Origin: GWE2-51-13 sp041736705
Lineage (GTDB): Bacteria > Bacillota_I > Bacilli_A > Erysipelotrichales > Erysipelotrichaceae
NCBI GenBank assembly: GCA_041736705.1
Contig: JBGSTC010000028.1
Span: forward strand, 20,768-84,767
DNA length: 64,000 nt
Reading direction: 5' to 3'
Within the stretch, counting starts at the first letter, position 1. The number at the start of each line of letters is the position of its first letter. The notes below the pieces were generated by a model that saw only the letters and a program-made list of their open reading frames with translations, was not told the DNA's origin and searched no databases. The position numbers and the translations under genes were made by a program. Below, piece by piece: positions 42,771 through 51,375 of the stretch.

Positions 42771-43596
42771 ACTGAAAGGATCCGGTCAGGGCGGATGCGA
42801 AACGCATCTGCCAGTACTTCTCATCATGTGTATGCCCTTCAAACACAAGAAACTTCAGGTGGTTTTCGTCGAAGCCGACGATACGCAAGGTTTCAACCAC
42901 CCTGCGGTTGGTTTCCACATAGATCTCGGGGAAATCCGGGCGATTCGCATTGCTAGTCTCGTTTGTCCCGATGTCCATGTAGATCGTCATGGATTCATCG
43001 GCGCCACTGTGAACGATGTGTGTCTTCATCGCCTCTTCATTGAACCAAAACGCCCCGGAGAAACAAAGGACATGTCCGAAAATGTCGGGTCGTGATAGTC
43101 CTGCCGCAAGACTGATGTAGCCTCCCATCGAACTGCCGCCGATCCAGGTATCTTTTTTATCGGGCCGTGTGTTGAAGTGTTCGTCGATGTACGGTTTCAA
43201 GGTGTCGCAGAGGAAATCGATGTATTGAAAGCCGCGACCTCCAAGTTGACCAGTCTGAAGTGAAGACATGCGCTCGATGTCAAGCAACCTCTCCAGATCC
43301 TTCCCCGGCCAAGGGGAGTATTCACTGAAACGTTCCATCCCGCCATTGTCGATCCCGACCACGATCATTCCTTCGAATCCATTTCTCATCAGTTCCTCCA
43401 GTTCAAGATGGACGTTCCAGGGGTTTCCTCCCAGTCCGTTCTTCCCTCCATAGATGTTCTGCGCATCGTGCATATAGAGGACGGGATATTCCTTTTTGCT
43501 TGTGTCATAACCGGGCGGAAGATAGATACGCAGCGTCCGCTTCCGATCCAATTGGGGAATTACGAAATCATCGATGACTAAAATCGTTCCTTGCAT
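42769..43596 (-). CDS. Esterase of the D / ferric-enterobactin-like family (alpha/beta hydrolase)
   Basis: 275 residues. The frame is open further upstream, but AAGGAGAAAACC precedes the ATG at 43596. The family pattern of PF00756 is clear: RTLRIYLPPGYD, YPVLYMHDAQN, 'VVGIDNGG', the nucleophile elbow GGSSMGGYISL, and the C-terminal FEGHTHDEKYW with the catalytic His. Substrates in this family range from acetyl esters to S-formylglutathione; the closest-looking members are cytoplasmic carboxylesterases. No signal peptide. Monocistronic. Confidence 0.87.
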   Translation of the reverse strand: MQGTILVIDDFVIPQLDRKRTLRIYLPPGYDTSKKEYPVLYMHDAQNIYGGKNGLGGNPWNVHLELEELMRNGFEGMIVVGIDNGGMERFSEYSPWPGKDLERLLDIERMSSLQTGQLGGRGFQYIDFLCDTLKPYIDEHFNTRPDKKDTWIGGSSMGGYISLAAGLSRPDIFGHVLCFSGAFWFNEEAMKTHIVHSGADESMTIYMDIGTNETSNANRPDFPEIYVETNRRVVETLRIVGFDENHLKFLVFEGHTHDEKYWQMRFASALTGSFQ

Positions 43597-43621
43597 GGTT
43601 TTCTCCTTAGATTCTCCCTTT

Positions 43622-43627
43622 ATTATA
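43622..43627 (-). promoter_or_regulatory. -10 element of the esterase gene
   Basis: TATAAT on the minus strand, 25 bases upstream of the ATG; no convincing -35. Confidence 0.4.
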
Positions 43628-43696
43628 GCGTTTCCCAAGAACCTTTCGTATCCTGACCTTACATTTTTCTTCTTCCTTTTCATTCAGGGGGGATTT

Positions 43697-43705
43697 TGGT
43701 AAAAT
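43697..43705 (+). promoter_or_regulatory. Extended -10 element of the two-component operon
   Basis: TGG plus TAAAAT (43700-43705), just upstream of the GAGAGGTG ribosome site. Confidence 0.45.
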
Positions 43706-43722
43706 GAACGAGAGGTGATATC

Positions 43723-44382
43723 ATGAAGCGCGTCATATGCGTCGTCGAAGATGAGAAAGACTTAAACGAACTCGTGAAACGATATCTTGAAAAAGAAGGG
43801 TATGAAGTCCGATCCTATGTGACCTATGAACAGGCGGCGATGCATTGCAGCGACGACGATGTCCATCTTTGGGTACTCGACATCATGCTAGATGATAAAA
43901 GCGGATTCGATCTGATCGAAGAAATCCGTCATCAGACCCGGGATGTACCCGTGGTTTTCATGTCGGCACGCGATAAGGAATTCGATCGGATCATCGGGTT
44001 GGAAAAGGGAAGCGACGACTACATCACCAAACCTTTCTCACCGAAAGAACTGGTCCTGCGCATCAACAACATCATGCGCCGTACATACAAGGACACGGTC
44101 GAGAAGATCAAGGTCGACGGATATGAGATCGACGAGGAACAACGCAAAGTGTTCAAGGCGACGGAAGAACTGGAACTCACGACCAAGGAATTCGATTTAC
44201 TAATGTTGTTCGTACGGAACCGCGCAACCGCGTTCAGCCGCGAACAGATATTGAAACGGGTTTGGGAAGTCAACTATTACGGCAGCGACCGCGTGGTCGA
44301 CGATACCTTGCGCAGATTACGTCGTAAAATGCCGGATTTGAACATCCATACGATCTATGGATTCGGGTATCGCCTCGGATGA
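43723..44382 (+). CDS. cssR: OmpR-family response regulator, CssR-like
   Basis: 219 residues. Receiver domain with the phosphoacceptor Asp53 (LWVLDIMLDD), Thr/Ser switch in VFMSARD and Lys in TKPFSPKEL; C-terminal winged helix ending GSDRVVDDTLRRLRRKMPDLN and TIYGFGYRLG. Over its whole length the pattern is very close to Bacillus CssR, which answers secretion and heat stress by inducing HtrA-type proteases. No htrA gene is in the window, so the target set is unknown. It overlaps the kinase gene by four bases. Confidence 0.85.
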   Translation: MKRVICVVEDEKDLNELVKRYLEKEGYEVRSYVTYEQAAMHCSDDDVHLWVLDIMLDDKSGFDLIEEIRHQTRDVPVVFMSARDKEFDRIIGLEKGSDDYITKPFSPKELVLRINNIMRRTYKDTVEKIKVDGYEIDEEQRKVFKATEELELTTKEFDLLMLFVRNRATAFSREQILKRVWEVNYYGSDRVVDDTLRRLRRKMPDLNIHTIYGFGYRLG

Positions 44383-45761
44383 TGAAAAATCTTCGTAATT
44401 TCGTACGCGATCTTTCGCTCACCCAACAATTGATGAGCGTGGTTTTGTCGTTCATCTTCCTCTTCAGTCTGTTCGTCATGTTGTTCTTGTCGGGCAACAT
44501 CACCGAATTCGTAAAGCAACAGATGTTTGGCATATTGCACCAGACCCAAGCCAACGTCATCTATAACTACCGCATGAACCTGCAGGGGAATGCGCTCTAT
44601 GGCGCCAACGACCCCAATATCGTGCATGTCATCTTCTTCACCGACGATACGCGTGCACCACTTACCAATTCGACGACCACCTTGGCGAGCGAACTGATGA
44701 GTGAACTGGAAGCCGCATCGAAGCTATCCACTTCCATCCCGCAGGACTATGTCGCCCAATCTTCCCCTGAAAACATGTACTATTCCTCTACGCGCATCAA
44801 TTCGGACGCAGTCGTGGTCAGCATCATCGGGAATTCCTACACCAATCAATTCAAAGCCGCCCTTTTCAATTCCGTTATCAACATCATGTTGATCGTCGTG
44901 AGCGTCATCTTCATCTTGCTGTTGACCTGGGTCGGATATCTGATCCATCCGTTGAATCAGATCCGAGTCTACATCGAAAAAGTCCGACGGGGCGAAAACC
45001 CTGAATTGAAGGTGGACCGTCATGATGAAATCGGGGCGCTGGCGACCGCGCTTGTGCGAATGAACGAAGAAATCAAACGCCAGGAACAACTCAAGGAAGA
45101 AATGGTGCAGAATATCTCGCATGACTTGAAGACGCCGATCGCGACCATCAAGTCGTATGGCGAAAGCATCAAAGACGGTGTCTATCCCTATGAAACCCTG
45201 GAAAAAAGCGTCGATGTCATCATCGAACACGCCAATCGGTTGGAGAAGAAAGTCCATAGCCTGCTGTTACTGAACCGCATGGGGTATCTGGCTTCCGAAG
45301 ACAAACTCGAAAGCAAGGTCGACATGCGCGAAATCGTGGAGAAGGCGATCCAATCCTTGAAGGTCGTACGGCCTGAAATCAAACTTCATACCGACCTTTC
45401 CTATTGTTTCTATCCGGGAAGCGAAGAACCGTGGCGCGTGGTCATCGAGAATCTATTGGAAAACGCGTTGCGCTATGCGCGAAGCGAAGTCCTGCTTCAA
45501 CTCTCCCCAAGCGAATGTTCGGTGTATAACGACGGTCCCCGGATTACGGACGATCGCTTGGAAAGCATCTTCAAACCGTATGAAAAAGGGACCGACGGTC
45601 AGTTCGGACTCGGATTGACCATCGTCCACCGTGTCGTCAGCGCCTATGGGTTTTCGATTCATGCGCAAAACATGGATGACGGCGTACGCTTCGTCATCCG
45701 TCCCAAACCAGAAACCAAGAAAAAGAAAGCCGACGAGAAGTCCGACGTCGGGAATCCGTGA
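44379..45761 (+). CDS. cssS: Sensor histidine kinase, CssS-like
   Basis: 460 residues. Two membrane helices (about 18-40 and 165-187) bracket an extracellular sensor of about 125 residues; then HAMP (about 190-240), the dimerisation/phosphoacceptor motif NISHDLKTPIATIKS with His248, N-box NLLENALRYA and G-box GQFGLGLTIVHR. A Lys-rich tail follows. Pairing with the CssR-like regulator and the extracytoplasmic loop fit sensing of secretion stress. Symbol assigned by partner and layout, with less certainty than the regulator. Confidence 0.82.
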   Translation: MMKNLRNFVRDLSLTQQLMSVVLSFIFLFSLFVMLFLSGNITEFVKQQMFGILHQTQANVIYNYRMNLQGNALYGANDPNIVHVIFFTDDTRAPLTNSTTTLASELMSELEAASKLSTSIPQDYVAQSSPENMYYSSTRINSDAVVVSIIGNSYTNQFKAALFNSVINIMLIVVSVIFILLLTWVGYLIHPLNQIRVYIEKVRRGENPELKVDRHDEIGALATALVRMNEEIKRQEQLKEEMVQNISHDLKTPIATIKSYGESIKDGVYPYETLEKSVDVIIEHANRLEKKVHSLLLLNRMGYLASEDKLESKVDMREIVEKAIQSLKVVRPEIKLHTDLSYCFYPGSEEPWRVVIENLLENALRYARSEVLLQLSPSECSVYNDGPRITDDRLESIFKPYEKGTDGQFGLGLTIVHRVVSAYGFSIHAQNMDDGVRFVIRPKPETKKKKADEKSDVGNP

Positions 45762-45765
45762 AACC

Positions 45766-46527
45766 ATGACAATGTTTAATTACGTTTCGATGAACATCGC
45801 ATATCGACAAGAAGGACAAGGCAGGGATGTCCTTTTCCTGCATGGTTGGGGTCAGAATCAAGAGATGATGGATCCTCTTTACGAACACATGAAAGACCGG
45901 TTTAGGGTTACCAACCTCGATTTTCCGGGATTCGGGAAGAGTTCACTACCTGCCGAACCCTGGGGAGTCGATGACTATACCCGCTTTCTGGAAGATTTCA
46001 TCCGGGAACACGGGATCGTCGAACCGATTATCATCGCCCATTCTTTCGGGGCACGGGTCGCAATCCGCTATGCGGCACGAAATAAAGTCCGCAAGATGAT
46101 TCTCACCGGGGCGGCGGGATTGAAACCCAAACGAGGGTTGGATTACCATCTCAAAGTCAAAACCTATAAAGTGGCGAAACACCTCTTCAAGTTCCCGCTC
46201 CTCAAGCCTTATCAGGAAAACATGCGGAAATTCTTCGGAAGCAGTGATTATCGCAACACCGACGGGGTCATGCGAGCCAGTTTCGTGAAAATCGTCAATG
46301 AAGACCTACAACCTTACTTGAGCCACATCCAATGTCCGGTACTCTTGGTTTGGGGAGAAAAGGACGACGCCACGCCGTTATGGATGGCGAAGGTCATTGA
46401 GAAGGAAATCAAGGATGCGGGATTGGTCGTTTTCGAGAACGACGGGCATTTCGCCTACTGGAATCAAACCGATCGTTTCTTACGGATCGCGGATACGTTT
46501 CTTAGAGAAGATGAGGTAAAACTATGA
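45766..46527 (+). CDS. Alpha/beta hydrolase, linked to MurF-like gene
   Basis: 253 residues. Start chosen at ATG 45766 just after the kinase stop; a second in-frame ATG is at 45772, and no strong ribosome site is seen, so coupling to the kinase gene is likely. Features: FLHGWGQNQEMMD oxyanion region, nucleophile elbow AHSFGARVA (about residue 97), Asp in WGEKDDATPLW and His in GHFAYW. The gene overlaps the next by four bases. Hydrolases of this type often sit beside membrane MurF-like ligases in Bacillota, but their substrate is not known. Confidence 0.83.
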   Translation: MTMFNYVSMNIAYRQEGQGRDVLFLHGWGQNQEMMDPLYEHMKDRFRVTNLDFPGFGKSSLPAEPWGVDDYTRFLEDFIREHGIVEPIIIAHSFGARVAIRYAARNKVRKMILTGAAGLKPKRGLDYHLKVKTYKVAKHLFKFPLLKPYQENMRKFFGSSDYRNTDGVMRASFVKIVNEDLQPYLSHIQCPVLLVWGEKDDATPLWMAKVIEKEIKDAGLVVFENDGHFAYWNQTDRFLRIADTFLREDEVKL

Positions 46528-48110
46528 TCGAAGGATTGAAAATCGTCTTGTTGATCGCGTGGATCGCGTTGGTCGTCGTTCCTGCAAAACAAGCTTTGCA
46601 TATGTTTCAGCAAAACCGTTATGAAATCCGACGTTATCTCCCGTGGTTGAAGGGAAGGGCGGACCACATGGCCAAGAACGCCTTTTTGGTCGTCCTCTTC
46701 TATCTTCCCTGGATCTTGCTCGCCTATCTCAAAGAGAACCTGATGACCCGAACATTGACGATCTTATTGATTTTAGGGGTCGCCGCGTTTATGATCCGTC
46801 GCGAATTGAAGATGAAGTACATCAAGGAACTCAACGTCACGGCACGCGTCAAACGTCAGATTCTGGTGCTTGCGATCTTCGACCTGATCCTTCTCTATCC
46901 GTTGGCTCTGGTCGCTTCCTGGCAAGTCGCCGCGATTCTCTCGCCGGTCGTCTTGATGATGAATTGGCTGGTCGTGATCGTCATGGCCGCATTGACTTCG
47001 CCCATTGAAGATCTGGTCAAGGATCATTACATTTCCCTTGCCCGAAATATCCTAAAAAAACATCCTAAACTCATTAAGATCGGGATCACCGGAAGTTATG
47101 GGAAAACCTCCAGCAAAAACATACTGAACGAAATCTTGGGTGAATCCTATTATGTTTTGGCTTCGCCGGCGTCGTTCAATACGCCGATGGGTTTGACCAT
47201 CACGATCCGTGAACAACTAAAGTCCATCCACGATGTCTTCATCGCGGAAATGGGGGCGGACAAAGTCGGCGAGATCGACTTTCTGACCAAGTTCGTTCAA
47301 CCGCAATACGGGATCGTGACTTCCATCGGACCCCAGCATCTCAATACTTTCAAAACCCTTGAAAACATCATCACGGAAAAGATGCGGATGATCGAGAACC
47401 TACCCGTTTCCGGTGTCGGGATCCTCAACAAGGACAACGAGCACATACGCAACTATCCCATACGCAACACCTGCCGGGTTTTATGGTACGGCATCGAGCA
47501 GGAAGACGTCGATTATCGCGCGATCGACCTGCGCTATTCCCCCGAAGGGTCGAAGTTCACCGTCCGCAGTCTTGAAGGGGAATATCCCTTCGAAACGATT
47601 CTGCTTGGACAGCATAACATCGCCAACATCCTTGCTTCCATCGCGTTGGGACGTACCCTGGGCATTTCCTGGGAAAAGTTACAGAAAGCCGTGCGACAGG
47701 TCAACTATGTCGAACACCGGCTGCAGTTGAAGAAAATCAACGGCTATACCTTCATCGACAATGCTTTCAATTCCAATCCGGAAGGGTCGAAAATGTCGCT
47801 TGAAGTATTAAAAGGCATGCCGGGCAGACGCATCGTCGTTACGCCGGGGATGATCGATCTTGGGAAACAAGAGGACGAACTCAACCGTAAATTCGGTACG
47901 TATATGATCGGATGTGCCGACGAAGTGATCTTGGTCGGGAAAAACCAGACCAAGGCGATCCGCGAAGGGCTCAAAGACGTCGGGTTCCCCGAGACAAGCG
48001 TCCACGTGGTCGACACGGTCAAAGAAGCGTTCACGACGGTCTATGCGATCGCAAGCAAAGAGGATACGATCTTACTGGAAAACGATTTACCGGATGCTTT
48101 CAACCGCTGA
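46524..48110 (+). CDS. MurF-like Mur ligase with N-terminal membrane domain
   Basis: 528 residues; ordinary MurF is about 450 and soluble. Here about four hydrophobic helices occupy residues 5-160, followed by the Mur ligase core with the P-loop GITGSYGKTSSKN (about 188-200), 'FIAEMGADKVGEID', 'ILNKDNEHI', and the C-terminal domain with 'FIDNAFNSNPEGSKMSLEVL' and 'VVTPGMIDLG'. The domain order matches MurF (UDP-MurNAc-tripeptide + D-Ala-D-Ala). A D-Ala-D-Ala ligase lies two genes downstream. It might be the cell's MurF or a specialised membrane paralogue; the window does not settle this. Confidence 0.85.
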   Translation: MIEGLKIVLLIAWIALVVVPAKQALHMFQQNRYEIRRYLPWLKGRADHMAKNAFLVVLFYLPWILLAYLKENLMTRTLTILLILGVAAFMIRRELKMKYIKELNVTARVKRQILVLAIFDLILLYPLALVASWQVAAILSPVVLMMNWLVVIVMAALTSPIEDLVKDHYISLARNILKKHPKLIKIGITGSYGKTSSKNILNEILGESYYVLASPASFNTPMGLTITIREQLKSIHDVFIAEMGADKVGEIDFLTKFVQPQYGIVTSIGPQHLNTFKTLENIITEKMRMIENLPVSGVGILNKDNEHIRNYPIRNTCRVLWYGIEQEDVDYRAIDLRYSPEGSKFTVRSLEGEYPFETILLGQHNIANILASIALGRTLGISWEKLQKAVRQVNYVEHRLQLKKINGYTFIDNAFNSNPEGSKMSLEVLKGMPGRRIVVTPGMIDLGKQEDELNRKFGTYMIGCADEVILVGKNQTKAIREGLKDVGFPETSVHVVDTVKEAFTTVYAIASKEDTILLENDLPDAFNR

Positions 48111-48127
48111 GGACTCGGCGGTTTTTT
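48102..48127 (+). terminator. Terminator after the MurF-like gene
   Basis: AACCGC (48102-48107) / GCGGTT (48118-48123) with inner GAG/CTC, then T-run. Confidence 0.8.
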
Positions 48128-48151
48128 ATAGTCCAAACGACGCTTATGGGG

Positions 48152-48157
48152 TATAAT
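48152..48157 (+). promoter_or_regulatory. -10 element of the NUDIX-ddl transcript
   Basis: Consensus TATAAT 22 bases before the NUDIX ATG; no clear -35. Confidence 0.45.
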
Positions 48158-48179
48158 GGAACGGAAGAGAGGCGATGTC

Positions 48180-48779
48180 ATGAACTGGGAACAATTCACA
48201 AGCAAAGTCCTGAGCGTGGCGCGCATCGGGCTTAAATTCAGTACCGATCCCTTCGCACTTGAAAACTACGAAGAGTTGGAGAAACTGGCGATCGAGACCT
48301 TGAAGACCAATGTCGATCCGAATATACAGACCAACATCTACGAGCGGGACATCTATCCCACACCCAACGTCTCCGTCCGTGTGATCGTGTTCAACGATGC
48401 AGGCGAGCTGTTGATGGTGAAGGAGAAAGATTTCTTGACTTGGTCCGTACCGGGCGGATGGTGCGATGTCTTCGAGTCTTCCAGCGAAAGTGGAAGGAAG
48501 GAAGTCCTGCAGGAAACCGGTTATGAAGTGAAGATCGACCGTCTATTGGCCGTTTTACAGCGGGAGAAATACAAAGAGTACCGGACACTCATCAGCGAGT
48601 ATGTCCATTATTATAGTGCGACGATCGTCGGAGGGGAAGCCAGACCCAACCACGAGACCGTCGAAGTGAAGTTCTTCCCGGTGGATCAACTGCCGGAAGC
48701 CTCGCGGAAGTCGAGTATGACCGAGATTCGTAAAGCGTTGGCGGTGTACCGCAAGGAACGCGATGTCGATTTCGATTAG
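48180..48779 (+). CDS. NUDIX hydrolase with NUDIX N-terminal helical domain
   Basis: 199 residues, start at ATG 48180 preceded by AGAGAGG. Residues 1-60 form the helical N-terminal domain seen in a subgroup of NUDIX hydrolases; 65-195 is the NUDIX fold with 'TWSVPGGWCDVFESSSESGR' (box start) and KEVLQETGY. Compared with the consensus box GX5EX7REUXEEXGU, Arg is replaced by Lys and the first Glu of the EE pair by Gln. One of three metal-binding Glu positions is therefore altered. Substrate unknown. The ddl gene follows 11 bp later. Confidence 0.88.
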   Translation: MNWEQFTSKVLSVARIGLKFSTDPFALENYEELEKLAIETLKTNVDPNIQTNIYERDIYPTPNVSVRVIVFNDAGELLMVKEKDFLTWSVPGGWCDVFESSSESGRKEVLQETGYEVKIDRLLAVLQREKYKEYRTLISEYVHYYSATIVGGEARPNHETVEVKFFPVDQLPEASRKSSMTEIRKALAVYRKERDVDFD

Positions 48780-48790
48780 GAGGGTAAACC

Positions 48791-49963
48791 ATGAAACTAA
48801 AAGTCGGAGTCGTGTTCGGAGGATCTTCCGTCGAACATGAAGTCAGTATCATTTCAGCGAGCCAGGCGATGGCGGCGCTCGATCGGGAGAAATACGATGT
48901 CGTCCCGGTCTATCTCAGTAAGCACCATCAGCTTTTTTCATCCGAGAAATTCACGGAAGTCGAAACCTTCCGCGATCTGGATAAAATCGAGAAGAGTTTC
49001 CCCCAGGTCTCGTTGGTCCGTGAAAAGTCCAAATATTTCCTTGTGCCGGTGAAACCTTCGCTCTTTTCAAAGCCGATCGAGATCGACTTGATGATCCCGG
49101 TCGTCCATGGGACGCATTGCGAAGACGGGACCGTCCAAGGCTTGTTTGAAAGCGTCGGGATCCCTTATGCGGGCTGCGATGTCATCGCGGCGGCCGTGGG
49201 TCAAGACAAAGTGGTCATGAAACACATCCTTCAAAACTCGGGCATCCCGATCGTCGATTGGTTCTGGTTCTATCGTTACGAGTTCGAGCGATCGTCCAGC
49301 GAGTTCTTAATACGCGCTAACGCGCTGGGTTTTCCCGTCGTCGTCAAACCGGCCAATCTCGGTTCTTCGGTGGGCATCACCGTCGCCAAGACCGAAGAAG
49401 AATTCATCGTCGCCGTCCGTGAAGCCTCCCGCTACGATGTGAAGATCGTCGTGGAAAAAGCCGTCACGGAACTTCGCGAAGTGAATTGTTCGGTGTTGGG
49501 ATTCGACAGCGAGATGAAAGCCAGCGTGTTGGAGGAAGTCCGCAAAAGCGATGAAATCCTCTCTTATGAAAACAAATATACTTCGGGATCCAAAGGATCC
49601 AGTAAAGGGATGGCTTCCGCGTCCCGCATCGTCCCTGCGCCATTGAATGAACATCAGACGCAGGAAATCCAACACTATGCCATTGAAACCTTTAAAGCTC
49701 TCGGCAGTAGCGGCGTCGCCCGCATCGACTTCCTCCTGGATGAATCCACCCATCGTGTCTATGTCAATGAAATCAACACGATACCGGGTTCTTTGGCGTT
49801 CTATCTATGGGATGCCAGCGGGATGGATTTCACGGCCTTGATGGACCAGTTGGTCAAGCAAGCCGTCGATCGACAACGCATGCGCGAGAAGATGATCTTC
49901 TCGTATGACACCAATCTCCTCGCCTCCTATAAAAAAGGGGTTAAAGGAGCCAAAGGTCGCTAA
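48791..49963 (+). CDS. ddl: D-alanine--D-alanine ligase
   Basis: 390 residues, with GGAGGG upstream. ATP-grasp enzyme that makes the D-Ala-D-Ala dipeptide for the peptidoglycan stem. Evident motifs: VGVVFGGSSVEHEVSIISA at the start, 'PVVHGTHCEDGTVQGLFE', 'PVVVKPANLGSSVGI', 'EEVRKSDEILSYENKYTSG' and the metal site VYVNEINTIPGS. The lid region has Tyr-Glu-Asn-Lys-Tyr, typical of D-Ala-specific (not D-lactate) ligases. Together with the MurF-like gene it provides the last cytoplasmic steps of precursor synthesis. Confidence 0.95.
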   Translation: MKLKVGVVFGGSSVEHEVSIISASQAMAALDREKYDVVPVYLSKHHQLFSSEKFTEVETFRDLDKIEKSFPQVSLVREKSKYFLVPVKPSLFSKPIEIDLMIPVVHGTHCEDGTVQGLFESVGIPYAGCDVIAAAVGQDKVVMKHILQNSGIPIVDWFWFYRYEFERSSSEFLIRANALGFPVVVKPANLGSSVGITVAKTEEEFIVAVREASRYDVKIVVEKAVTELREVNCSVLGFDSEMKASVLEEVRKSDEILSYENKYTSGSKGSSKGMASASRIVPAPLNEHQTQEIQHYAIETFKALGSSGVARIDFLLDESTHRVYVNEINTIPGSLAFYLWDASGMDFTALMDQLVKQAVDRQRMREKMIFSYDTNLLASYKKGVKGAKGR

Positions 49964-49988
49964 AACGAGGGGAACCTCGTTTTATTTG
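49962..49988 (+). terminator. Terminator after ddl
   Basis: AAAACGAGG (49962-49970) / CCTCGTTTT (49975-49983) with GGAA loop, then ATTT. Confidence 0.8.
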
Positions 49989-50007
49989 GCAGGAAAGGAG
50001 AGTACTC

Positions 50008-51360
50008 ATGGAACCGATGAAAGACTATACCCCCCAAGAACTATCTCAACTGCTGCAAACCAGACAATTCAGAACCCTCAGGGAAATCTTCGAAGAATAC
50101 AATATCGTCGACTTGGCTTCTTTGGTCGACAAGATGCCGGTGGATGAAATCACGGCGTTGTTTAAAATCCTCCCCAAAGACAAAGGGGCGGAACTTTTGT
50201 CTTACCTCGACCCCGATATCCTGGAAGACTTGACGAACAATTTCACGGTCGCCCAGATCGGCGGTCTGCTTGAGCATCTCTTTATCGACGACTTGAGCGA
50301 TATTTTGAGCGAACTTCCCGACGAATTGGTCAAGAAGGTTCTTTCCTCCGCCACCCCTGAACAGCGCTCCGACATCAACGCCTTATTAAGCTATAAGGAG
50401 AATTCCTGCGGGTCCATCATGTCGATCGACGTCGTCACGCTGAATGTCGGCGATAGCGTCAAAGAAGCGATGGCCACCATCAAAAAGCAAGGGAAGATGG
50501 CGGAAACCATCAACTGGTGCTATGTCGTCGAACCGAAAGGGAAGTTGATCGGCTATGTTTCCTTGAAAGACATCCTCTTTGCGAAAGACGACGCGATGAT
50601 CGAAGAGTTGATCGATTATGACGTACCCCATGTCAAGACGGAGGACGATCAGGAAAAAGCCGCCAAACTGATTTCGAAATACGACATCACGGCCATCCCG
50701 GTCACCGACTTGGAAGGCATCCTGCTTGGCATCATCACGGTCGACGACGTCTTGGACGTCGTGACGGAAGAAGCCACGGAAGACATCCAGAAAATGGCCG
50801 CCATCATCCCCTTGGAAGACTCCTATGTCGAGACGGGGATTTTCCCGATGTTTAAGTCGCGGATCACCTGGCTGCTCGTCCTCATGATTTCGGCGACCTT
50901 CACGGGATCCATCATCAACGCAAACAACCATCTTTTGGTTCATATCACCTCGTTAGCCATATTCATACCGATGCTGATGGATACGGCGGGCAATGCCGGT
51001 TCGCAATCCAGCACCATGGTCATCCGCGGCATCGTCGTCGACGACATGGGCGTCAAAGATTTCGTCAAGATCCTTTGGAAAGAACTGCGCGTCTCTTTCC
51101 TCGCCGGCGGCGTCTTGTTCGCCGTCAACACCTTACGTATCGGGATATTCATGCCGGAAGTCGGTTGGACCCTTGCCTTGGTCGTCTCGGCCACCGTGTT
51201 CATCGTCATCACCTTGGCCAACCTGGTCGGCGGATTATTGCCGCTTCTCGCCCTTGCGATGAAGCAAGACCCGGCAGCGATGGCATCACCCTTGATTACG
51301 ACCGTCATCGACGCGGTTTCGCTGACCGTCTATTTCATGATCGCCGCCGCGGTCCTGTAG
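50008..51360 (+). CDS. mgtE: Magnesium transporter MgtE (first copy)
   Basis: 450 residues. Cytoplasmic N-domain of superhelical repeats (about 1-130; 'LPKDKGAELLSYLDPDILEDL'), paired CBS domains (about 135-255), a plug helix, and five membrane helices (about 285-450). The ion-path signature is NAGSQSSTMVIRGI, and DPAAMASPLITTVID occurs in the last helices. MgtE is a Mg2+ channel gated by intracellular Mg2+ binding between the N and CBS domains. There is no M-box riboswitch in the 44-bp gap upstream. A second mgtE follows 15 bp later. Confidence 0.95.
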   Translation: MEPMKDYTPQELSQLLQTRQFRTLREIFEEYNIVDLASLVDKMPVDEITALFKILPKDKGAELLSYLDPDILEDLTNNFTVAQIGGLLEHLFIDDLSDILSELPDELVKKVLSSATPEQRSDINALLSYKENSCGSIMSIDVVTLNVGDSVKEAMATIKKQGKMAETINWCYVVEPKGKLIGYVSLKDILFAKDDAMIEELIDYDVPHVKTEDDQEKAAKLISKYDITAIPVTDLEGILLGIITVDDVLDVVTEEATEDIQKMAAIIPLEDSYVETGIFPMFKSRITWLLVLMISATFTGSIINANNHLLVHITSLAIFIPMLMDTAGNAGSQSSTMVIRGIVVDDMGVKDFVKILWKELRVSFLAGGVLFAVNTLRIGIFMPEVGWTLALVVSATVFIVITLANLVGGLLPLLALAMKQDPAAMASPLITTVIDAVSLTVYFMIAAAVL

Positions 51361-51375
51361 AACAGGAGGTGTACC

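Noticed and set aside
49964..50007. M-box magnesium riboswitch before mgtE
   Set aside because: The gap is 44 bp, too short for an M-box, and mostly occupied by the ddl terminator and the ribosome site.
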